A stretch of DNA of 12,547 nucleotides from an uncultured Bacilli bacterium (GTDB lineage Bacteria > Bacillota_I > Bacilli_A > RF39 > UBA660), in contig CANRKW010000021.1 in NCBI GenBank assembly GCA_947631345.1, positions 1 through 12,547 of the forward strand, given 5' to 3'. Position 1 is the stretch's first letter. Each line of letters opens with the position of its first letter. Made by a program: the position numbers and the translations under genes. Below are positions 7,396-12,547 of this stretch, one piece after another. Below the pieces are notes generated by a model that saw only the letters and a list, made by a program, of their open reading frames with translations, made no database searches and was not told where the DNA came from.

Positions 7396-8323
7396 AATCT
7401 TCTCTTGAAATAAAATTAATTGTTTTAATTTTATTTAGTGAATTGATATATTCCTTTTTACCTAATAATGTCATTATAATATCCATAGCCATATATGCAG
7501 AAATAATTGTATTCGTTGGACCAAACGATGCTTTATTGATACTACTACATAATACTAAATTTTTAACTTGCTGTAATTCTATATAATATTTGTTCATTTT
7601 TTTTGTACTCACAAGCGTTGGACCATATTGTCCATTTAAAATATTTACTCCCCCAAATATACAAGGTGTTTTAGTGTTAATACAAGCTTCTAAAATTGAT
7701 ATTCTTATATCTAAAAATGGTGTATCTGCAGCACACACTACCATATCTATTTTTTCTTTTTCAATTATTTCTTCTACATCTTGGCTACAATTTATAAACT
7801 TATCATATTTTACTACAGTTGTATTCAAATCTTTTTCTTTAATTTTTTTAGCAATTAATTCAACTTTACTTTTAGAAATGTCATTATATGTATATAGATA
7901 CTGTCTATTTAAGTTAGTTTCATCTACTGTATCAAAATCTAATATTACAAACTTTTTTACACCATTTCCTACTAAATGATTAATTATTTCACAGCCAATC
8001 CCACCTAGTCCTATAATAAATATTTTTTTGTTTTTTAAATCACCCATATCTATTTTTGAATTAGTATACACTTCTAAATAAGACTGAGTATTTCTATCCG
8101 AATGTGTATTAACACACTTTACCAAAATGTTTTCTTTCAATAATTTTCGAAAAGTTTTTGTGTCCTGATCGTTAAACATTTCTGTTTGCATAAGTTTTTG
8201 AGTAAGTATTATTTCATCTTTTGGCACTTGATACAGTTTTAATTTATTGTTTTTTACTATTAAAAGTTGATTATTATTTTTTAATATCAATGAATACTTT
8301 GGATTAATTTTATATAAACTCAT
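7376..8323 (-). CDS. MccB/ThiF-like peptide-adenylating E1 enzyme
   Basis: Member of the ThiF/MoeB/E1 superfamily, which activates a peptide or protein C-terminus with ATP. Numbering from the ATG at 8323 (315 residues): an N-terminal region (1 to about 85) of short strands and a helix fits the MccB peptide-clamp/RRE. Then come IFIIGLGGIGCEI (nucleotide loop, about 101-113), FVILDFDTVDETNLNRQYLY (conserved acidic and NLNRQ residues, about 125-144), KSKVELIAKKI (Lys contacting ATP) and DMVVCAADTP (conserved Asp about 200). No CxxC zinc pairs are seen, unlike many ThiF/MoeB proteins. A TTG start nine bases upstream (8332) would leave almost no spacing to AGAGGTG, so the ATG is preferred. The length is close to MccB (about 350). 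It lies 21 bases after the dikinase-like gene and overlaps the next gene. Likely partner: the 30-residue peptide encoded upstream. Confidence 0.8.
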   Translation of the reverse strand: MSLYKINPKYSLILKNNNQLLIVKNNKLKLYQVPKDEIILTQKLMQTEMFNDQDTKTFRKLLKENILVKCVNTHSDRNTQSYLEVYTNSKIDMGDLKNKKIFIIGLGGIGCEIINHLVGNGVKKFVILDFDTVDETNLNRQYLYTYNDISKSKVELIAKKIKEKDLNTTVVKYDKFINCSQDVEEIIEKEKIDMVVCAADTPFLDIRISILEACINTKTPCIFGGVNILNGQYGPTLVSTKKMNKYYIELQQVKNLVLCSSINKASFGPTNTIISAYMAMDIIMTLLGKKEYINSLNKIKTINFISREDCEKKKF

Positions 8324-8344
8324 ATTTATCAAACACCTCTTATT

Positions 8345-10177
8345 TTAGATTTTTATTTTTTTAATACCAGTCTGGGGACATTTCAAATTAGAATAGAATA
8401 CATCAATTGAATCAGATTCAGCATTTTGATATCCAATTACTGTAGCTATACGTTTTTCACGTTCATCATAGTAGTCATCATTACTCCATCCGTTACTAAT
8501 AAATACTTGCCAAATTGAACCTCTAATTTTTTCAATTTCTTTAAGGAATCTACTTTGTTGTGTATCCGTATCTAATATTGTGTGAACTGATGAAATATTA
8601 TTTTCTTCCATATAATCACTTATTGCCTTCATCGCACACCCATTACACATATATAAATTAATCAAAAAATGTTTTGCTTGTGCATATTCACCAGCATATA
8701 CAGCATCATAATCTGTTTTCGCTAAAGAAAACACACTTCTTACATCTTCAAGTTCTTTGATAACAAAGGCTTCTAGTTCTTTATATTTAAATTCACGGCA
8801 AATATCCATTGCTTCTCTACAAGAGTTTATAAAATTAGGAAAATTTTTATATCTTTTATATTCTATATACCATAGATATTTTTGGTCTGCTAGTACTATT
8901 GGATCCTTTTTATACTTTTTTCTAATTGCTACTACAATATTGTCTATTTGCTCTTGAGTTAAATCTTCATCAATATGAATCCCAAATTCATCTTTTACTT
9001 CTTCAACTAAAACCATTTTGTCACAAATTATTTCTTCAATAATATTATCAAAATTATATAATTCTAATAAATTAATCTCTTTACCATTTCCAAAAATTGT
9101 TTTTTCTCCATCATATAAAAGAGTTTGATTATTTGTATCAATTGTAATATTATGTCCTTCTTTAAACAAATCTAACGCTTCTTTATATCCAGTGATGCAC
9201 GGTATTCCAAACTCTCTTGCAATAATTGCTGCGTGTGATAACACACTACCTTCTGTTGTAATAATTCCTGATGCTTTTTTCATTGCTGGAACATAGTTTG
9301 TATCTGTAGTCTTAGCAAGCAAAACTGCTCCTTTTGGAAAATTTTTGATTCTTGATTCTATTTCTTCATCTTCTAAATCTTCATCAATAATATAAACTGG
9401 ACCGCTACAATATCCAGAGGATGCGACTGCTCCGGCTGCTAGTTTTGCCCTAATTATAATTTGTTTTGTTATTGGTCTTGCTTGAACAAAATACGATTTT
9501 CCATCTTCAGTTATGCACCACTCCATATCAAGTGCTTCTTTTGTAGCCGTTCTAATTTTTTTTAGACTTTCTACCAAATCCTTAAATAAAGGCCTTACTG
9601 ATTCATCTTCACATCTATATGAAAAATCTTCTAAAGAAACCACTACATATTTAGCTGTCTTTTTACCACTTACTAATGTTTCTCCTATTCCTTCCACATA
9701 TTCAATATAAATTGAAGTACTTCCATCAAAATCAATAGCATCGGTAAAACATACTCCTGCTATTTTAGGATTAATCATTTCTTGTAAAACTATATTCATT
9801 TGACTCTTTTCTTTATTGTAAGATGTAACACGACTAGATGAAGCACTTTTGTTTACTCGTGATATTGCATCAATTATTGAATTAATATTATTAGGCACAT
9901 TTAAAACACTTTCATACATACCCGCAAATGATTTATCTGTACCATCTTCATTTGTAGCTGACGATCTGATAGCAAACGTTGCCTTTTTATCAAAGGAGGA
10001 AAGAATTTTTAATAATTGTGATAAAGTGGATTCATCACCAGCCAAAATTTTATTGATTGAATCTTGATCAATACCATATGCAACTGGCACTGAAACATTA
10101 AAATTATTTAACTTATATAACCCATAAGCCTTGCCTCCAAAACTTAAATCGTTAATATTTAAAACATTTTTTAACAT
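8345..10177 (-). CDS. PEP-synthase/PPDK-like phosphotransferase with unknown C-terminal domain
   Basis: A 610-residue protein of the phosphohistidine dikinase group (PEP synthase, pyruvate phosphate dikinase, rifampin phosphotransferase). Residues 1 to about 238 form the ATP-grasp part: FGGKAYGLYKL (13-23), AIRSSATNEDG (69-79), SFAGMYESVLNVP (83-95), LQEMINPKIAGVCFT (131-145) and YFVQARPITK (229-238). Residues about 245-355 are the swivelling domain with the catalytic His315 in GSVLSHAAIIAREFGIPCITG. Residues about 360-610 match nothing I know. They are where PEP synthase has its TIM barrel, but are too short and unlike one, so the acceptor is probably not pyruvate. The expected chemistry is ATP to AMP, Pi and a phosphorylated acceptor. 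First gene of the operon; AAGGAG seven bases before the ATG. Candidate roles are phosphorylating a precursor for the modified peptide, or self-protection by phosphorylation as in rifampin phosphotransferase; neither is shown by the sequence. Confidence 0.82.
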   Translation of the reverse strand: MLKNVLNINDLSFGGKAYGLYKLNNFNVSVPVAYGIDQDSINKILAGDESTLSQLLKILSSFDKKATFAIRSSATNEDGTDKSFAGMYESVLNVPNNINSIIDAISRVNKSASSSRVTSYNKEKSQMNIVLQEMINPKIAGVCFTDAIDFDGSTSIYIEYVEGIGETLVSGKKTAKYVVVSLEDFSYRCEDESVRPLFKDLVESLKKIRTATKEALDMEWCITEDGKSYFVQARPITKQIIIRAKLAAGAVASSGYCSGPVYIIDEDLEDEEIESRIKNFPKGAVLLAKTTDTNYVPAMKKASGIITTEGSVLSHAAIIAREFGIPCITGYKEALDLFKEGHNITIDTNNQTLLYDGEKTIFGNGKEINLLELYNFDNIIEEIICDKMVLVEEVKDEFGIHIDEDLTQEQIDNIVVAIRKKYKKDPIVLADQKYLWYIEYKRYKNFPNFINSCREAMDICREFKYKELEAFVIKELEDVRSVFSLAKTDYDAVYAGEYAQAKHFLINLYMCNGCAMKAISDYMEENNISSVHTILDTDTQQSRFLKEIEKIRGSIWQVFISNGWSNDDYYDEREKRIATVIGYQNAESDSIDVFYSNLKCPQTGIKKIKI

Positions 10178-10357
10178 AACATCACTCCTTAATTACATAT
10201 TATATAGTTAAATTAGAACAAACGGTTTTAAACCTCTTGTCTTTTTTCCACTTCTTAAAATAGTTCTAGGATTTTGCTACCACACCTATTTTTTTATTTC
10301 TTTTATTTAACAAATCTATATAGTTTTTATTGATTAATATAATCTCATCACATCAAT
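10178..10357 (-). promoter_or_regulatory. Long structured 5' leader of the peptide-modification operon
   Basis: About 180 nt separate the predicted transcription start from the first ATG. Two RNA stems are visible: AAAAUAG/CUAUUUU-type arms at 10286-10292 and 10257-10263, and an imperfect hairpin at 10215-10242 with core GGUU/AACC. A third helix, UAGAAC (10263-10268) with GUUCUA (10214-10219), shares bases with both and so would exclude them. No long U-tract follows. I do not recognise a known riboswitch class here, and no convincing leader peptide is present. Confidence 0.4.
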
Positions 10358-10363
10358 AACTTG

Positions 10364-10392
10364 ATTATAATACTAATGTTTGTATAAGTCAA
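10364..10392 (-). promoter_or_regulatory. Consensus promoter of the five-gene operon
   Basis: TTGACT (10387-10392), exactly 17 bases, then TATAAT (10364-10369) on the minus strand. This is close to the ideal vegetative sigma promoter. It drives the dikinase-like gene and the overlapping genes after it, independently of the peptide gene's transcript. The flanking 10393-10468 is plain AT-rich spacer with nothing else recognisable. Confidence 0.85.
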
Positions 10393-10460
10393 CAACAAAA
10401 CGAAATAAAAAATAAATTTAAAAATTATATAAGTAGACTTAATTATAAAAAAAATATGCC

Positions 10461-10501
10461 AAAAAAGAAAAGAACATAAAGTTCATCGCTTTACGTTCTT
10501 T
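10461..10501 (-). terminator. Intrinsic terminator of the peptide gene
   Basis: A 13-bp stem with one G-U pair (AAAGAACGUAAAG from 10501-10489, CUUUAUGUUCUUU from 10481-10469), a 7-base loop, then UCUUUUUU. The 5' arm contains the last codons and the stop of the peptide gene. It isolates the peptide mRNA from the operon. A hairpin between mccA and mccB is also a feature of the E. coli microcin C operon. Confidence 0.88.
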
Positions 10502-10583
10502 GAGACATAGACATCTCGGCTAATTGAGCATCAATGTTTTTGGCTTGATCCAATCCTAAAATTTTTCTTAAAAATCTTATCAT
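10491..10583 (-). CDS. 30-residue peptide, candidate precursor for the MccB-like enzyme
   Basis: A 30-codon frame beginning MIRFLRKILG, continuing LDQAKNIDAQ and ending LAEMSMSQRT, followed by TAA. Support for it being a real gene is unusually strong for its size: GGAGGTG at ideal spacing before the ATG, a near-consensus promoter starting transcription less than 20 nt upstream, and an intrinsic terminator folding over its stop codon. The first ten residues are cationic and amphipathic; the middle is polar. The C-terminal seven residues are MSMSQRT. The position directly upstream of an operon encoding an MccB-like enzyme and MccD/E1-like domains suggests a microcin C-type precursor (MccA role). 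The caveat is that known MccB substrates end in Asn, while this ends in Thr. Alternatives are a regulatory or helical toxin-like peptide unrelated to the operon. I recognise no homologue. Confidence 0.72.
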   Translation of the reverse strand: MIRFLRKILGLDQAKNIDAQLAEMSMSQRT

Positions 10584-10601
10584 AAAAGCACCTCCATCTT
10601 A

Positions 10602-10630
10602 ATTATCACACCACTTTGTTTATTTGTCAA
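10602..10630 (-). promoter_or_regulatory. Strong promoter of the 30-codon peptide gene
   Basis: Perfect TTGACA (10625-10630), 17-base spacer, GATAAT (10602-10607) with an extended -10 TG (TGTGATAAT). The expected start is only about 17-20 nt before the ATG, giving a very short leader with just the SD. This points to high expression of the peptide relative to the enzymes. Confidence 0.85.
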
Positions 10631-10681
10631 ACATTTTAGGGTTTCCAAAAGTATTTTTTATTTTTCTAATCTAATAAATAA

Positions 10682-10716
10682 AAGACATAAACAATATTAA
10701 ATTAATTAACATTGTT
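10682..10716 (-). terminator. Probable terminator of the DUF2130 gene
   Basis: A 10-bp stem with one G-U pair (AACAAUGUUA, 10716-10707; UAAUAUUGUU, 10699-10690; 7-base loop) starts 10 bases after the stop of the DUF2130 gene and is followed by a U-rich UAUGUCUUUU. It is AT-rich and moderately convincing. Confidence 0.5.
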
Positions 10717-10725
10717 ATTTTAAAA

Positions 10726-12030
10726 CTAAGATGTTGATTCCAATTTTTCATATTTATTTTGTTTTTCTTCTTTTAAACTTTCAAACATATCCTCCATTGT
10801 TTTACTATTATGAGTAAGTTTCTTTATAGTTAAATCATCTACTTTATTATTTGCTAGTCTTAAGTTGTTTTCACTTGAAATAAGTGCATCTTTTATTTTT
10901 TGTAAGTGTTCTATTGATTTATCTATTTCCATAATTGCTTTTGTGAATTTTTCGCTTGCAAGTCTATAATTTCTATTAAAAGATGTTTTAAAATTATTCA
11001 TATTTTCTTCAAAATGAGATATATCTATATTTTGATTCTTAATATTAATAAGTTCTTTTTTATATTCAAGTGAATTTAAAGCCATATTTCTTATTAAGGT
11101 AATTAAAGGTATAAAGAATTGTGGTCTTATTACATACATCTTTTTATATTTATGTGAAACATCAGTTATACCAGTATTATATAATTCATTATCTATTTCA
11201 AGTAAAGACACTAAAACAGCATATTCACAATTCTTTTCATTTCTATCTTTATCAAGTTCTTTAAAAAAGTCTTCATTTTTATGTTTTGTACTAGTTTCAT
11301 CTTGTTCATTTTTCATTTCAAACATAATAGACACTATTTCATTATTATATTCATCATAATCTCTAAATATAAAATCTCCTTTAGAACCACTAGATGCATC
11401 ATTATCTTTTTCAAAATATGCATTTTTAAATAAACTTCTTAATTTATTAAATTCATAACTACAATGTTTTTCTAAAGATTCACCTATCATTTTAGTAGAC
11501 TGTCTTGCTTTAAAATCTTTATAATAAGATATTTGTTCATCTTTATTTTTTAACTTTTCTTCATAAGACTCTTTTATATTCTTTTCTTTTAATAGATTTT
11601 CAGCTTCTTTAATGGATAACTTATTATTTAGATCATTTATCATCTTTTCTTTTTCACTTATTGCTTCTTTTATCTTCAAATCTCTATTTGTTTCTTCTAA
11701 TTTTATTTTAGCATTTAATTCACTTATTTCTAAACTTTTCTTATTTATTTCATCTTTATATTTATTATAATATTCCATTTCTTTTTCTTTTATTTTACTT
11801 TCTAATTCTTTTTTAAGTGAAGATATTTCATAATCTTTTTTATTTAAGTCTTCTTTATATTGATTTTCCATTAATTTTAAAGTATTTTCTTTATCTTTAA
11901 TTATCTCTTTTTCTTTTAATTTTATTTCTTCAAAAAACTCTTTGTCTTTAATTTGACTAACTACTTTATTATAATCAGTTTCACTTATAGCAAATAAAGT
12001 TCCACATTTAGGACATTTAATCTCGTTCAT
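10726..12030 (-). CDS. DUF2130 family protein: zinc knuckle, coiled coil, nuclease-like fold
   Basis: A 434-residue protein. The N-terminus has a half zinc ribbon CPKCG (Cys6, Cys9). Residues about 20-175 are an almost pure Lys/Glu coiled coil. Residues about 178-330 match the DUF2130 core: GESLEKHCSYEFNKLRSLF, then KGDFIFRDYD (Asp219) and IMFEMKNEQ (Glu238, Lys240), a spacing like the D...ExK active site of PD-(D/E)XK nucleases, followed by KYKKMYVIRPQFFIPLI. A second helical segment ends the protein. The family is widespread, is sometimes found near restriction or defence genes, and has no settled function; nuclease activity is inferred. GGAGG precedes the ATG at 12030. It has its own promoter and a probable terminator, and nothing ties it to the peptide cluster. 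Confidence 0.85.
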   Translation of the reverse strand: MNEIKCPKCGTLFAISETDYNKVVSQIKDKEFFEEIKLKEKEIIKDKENTLKLMENQYKEDLNKKDYEISSLKKELESKIKEKEMEYYNKYKDEINKKSLEISELNAKIKLEETNRDLKIKEAISEKEKMINDLNNKLSIKEAENLLKEKNIKESYEEKLKNKDEQISYYKDFKARQSTKMIGESLEKHCSYEFNKLRSLFKNAYFEKDNDASSGSKGDFIFRDYDEYNNEIVSIMFEMKNEQDETSTKHKNEDFFKELDKDRNEKNCEYAVLVSLLEIDNELYNTGITDVSHKYKKMYVIRPQFFIPLITLIRNMALNSLEYKKELINIKNQNIDISHFEENMNNFKTSFNRNYRLASEKFTKAIMEIDKSIEHLQKIKDALISSENNLRLANNKVDDLTIKKLTHNSKTMEDMFESLKEEKQNKYEKLESTS

Positions 12031-12054
12031 TACTATCCCTCCTTCAATAACTAA

Positions 12055-12083
12055 ATTATAATACCTTTGTTTGTGCCTGTCAA
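12055..12083 (-). promoter_or_regulatory. Consensus promoter of the DUF2130 gene
   Basis: TTGACA (12078-12083), 17-base spacer, TATAAT (12055-12060). A perfect match to the vegetative consensus, 24 bases upstream of the ATG and directly abutting the preceding gene's terminator. Confidence 0.9.
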
Positions 12084-12086
12084 CAG

Positions 12087-12113
12087 AAAAAAAGCAGAAT
12101 TTTTATCTACTTT
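12087..12113 (-). terminator. Terminator of the DUF4143 ATPase gene
   Basis: An 8-bp stem with one U-G pair (AAAGUAGA 12113-12106, UCUGCUUU 12098-12091), a 7-base loop and a following U run. The 5' arm includes the gene's TAG stop. Confidence 0.75.
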
Positions 12114-12547
12114 ATACAAAACACTGCATATAAAGGAATTGCCTTAATATTATTTTCAAATCCAAAATTTCTAGTAGAAAACAAAAAAGCGTATTTAGGC
12201 TTATATTCATTAATATACATATTTAAACTTACTGATTTAACATTATTTCCACTTTTAACTTCTATTGGAATTATCCCATCTTTTTCACTATATAAGACAA
12301 AATCAATTTCTGCCTCTCTATTAGATGTCCAATAATATAGTGACTCTTCTTTAGAAGTTAACTCTTCTGCTACATAATTTTCTGCAACCGCGCCTTTATA
12401 AATAAAAGTGTTATCTAACATTATATCTGAAAATTTAATTTCACTCATATTTGTTAAAATACCTACATCACTTAAATATAATTTAAAAGTATTTTCATCT
12501 ATATATACTTTTAAAGGTATTTCTATACGTTTTGTGTTGTAATTTAT
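12107..12547 (-). CDS. DUF4143-type ATP-binding protein, C-terminal part (5' end outside window)
   Basis: The C-terminal domain of the widespread AAA_14/DUF4143 ATPases (typically about 380-450 residues; the N-terminal P-loop ATPase would lie beyond the right edge). The frame is open to the window edge: codons before the internal ATG at 12448 read FKLYLSDVGILTNM, the typical DUF4143 lead-in. It should therefore not be annotated as a 113-residue gene starting there. After that come KGAVAENYVAEEL, YYWTSNREAEIDFVL and IIPIEVKSGNN, the family's E-IDF...EVK motif resembling a nuclease-fold core. The function of these proteins is unclear; many genomes carry several copies. It ends in TAG within a terminator. 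No link to the peptide cluster is visible. Confidence 0.88.
   Translation of the reverse strand: MNYNTKRIEIPLKVYIDENTFKLYLSDVGILTNMSEIKFSDIMLDNTFIYKGAVAENYVAEELTSKEESLYYWTSNREAEIDFVLYSEKDGIIPIEVKSGNNVKSVSLNMYINEYKPKYAFLFSTRNFGFENNIKAIPLYAVFCIK

Noticed and set aside
8324..8332. TTG start for the E1-like gene, three codons upstream of the ATG
   Set aside because: The SD AGAGGTG ends two bases before that TTG, which is too close; spacing to the ATG at 8323 is workable.
1878..10067. Plus-strand open frames at 1878-2114, 2277-2588, 4014-4238, 7590-7979, 8757-8957, 9513-9710 and 9849-10067
   Set aside because: Each lies antisense within a well-supported minus-strand gene (the 2277 frame runs slightly past the pheS start). 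They lack good ribosome binding sites and have low-complexity Ile/Phe/Ser/Leu-rich translations typical of antisense shadows.
8345..10177. Housekeeping pyruvate phosphate dikinase or PEP synthase
   Set aside because: At 610 residues it lacks the PEP-utilising TIM barrel and its motifs; only the ATP-grasp and His domains match.
10334..10348. Tiny frame MRLY in the operon leader as an alternative heptapeptide-like precursor
   Set aside because: Four codons, no SD, and no Asn end; nothing beyond chance.
12107..12448. Stand-alone 113-residue protein
   Set aside because: The frame is open through the right window edge and the upstream codons encode conserved DUF4143 sequence, so the ATG at 12448 is internal.
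1..12547. tRNA, rRNA, CRISPR arrays, insertion sequences or attachment sites
   Set aside because: Both strands were scanned by eye; no regularly spaced repeats, transposase-like proteins or tRNA-like folds were recognised.

Overview
The window is very AT-rich. It uses TAA and TAG stops, TGG for Trp, strong AGGAGG-type ribosome binding sites, consensus TTGACA/TATAAT promoters and a T-box leader ahead of pheS. Together these suggest a low-GC Bacillota (Firmicutes) genome, probably an uncultured or host-associated Clostridia/Bacilli-type lineage; the exact taxon cannot be read from the sequence. Every gene I accept is on the minus strand, so transcription runs from high to low coordinates.

Layout in transcription order: (1) the C-terminal part of a DUF4143-type ATPase, cut by the window edge (12547-12107), with a terminator; (2) a DUF2130 coiled-coil/nuclease-fold gene with its own consensus promoter (12030-10726); (3) a separately transcribed 30-codon peptide gene with strong promoter, strong RBS and terminator (10583-10491); (4) after a second consensus promoter and a roughly 180-nt structured leader, a compact five-gene operon (10177-3503) whose last four genes overlap or nearly touch; (5) housekeeping translation genes: frr, then a T-box leader controlling pheS-pheT (pheT runs off the left edge).

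The interesting part is 3503-10583. It encodes a short peptide, an MccB/ThiF-like adenylating enzyme with an N-terminal peptide-clamp-like region, and a fusion of a SAM-dependent transferase domain (MccD-like) with a fold-III PLP decarboxylase domain (MccE1-like). This is the core logic of microcin C-type peptide-nucleotide 'Trojan horse' biosynthesis: a peptide C-terminus is joined to a nucleotide, then the phosphate is decorated with an aminopropyl group made from SAM by transfer and decarboxylation. Around this core sit three genes not part of the Escherichia coli microcin C set: a PEP-synthase/PPDK-like phosphotransferase (ATP-grasp plus swivelling His domain plus an unknown C-terminal domain), a fold-I PLP enzyme, and a family-5 solute-binding-protein-like protein that lacks a signal peptide. 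The peptide ends in Thr rather than the Asn used by known MccB substrates, and no exporter or known immunity gene (MccC, MccE2 or MccF type) is in the window. I infer a divergent microcin C-like system with unknown product chemistry. Family assignments rest on motifs read by eye, not on database searches.
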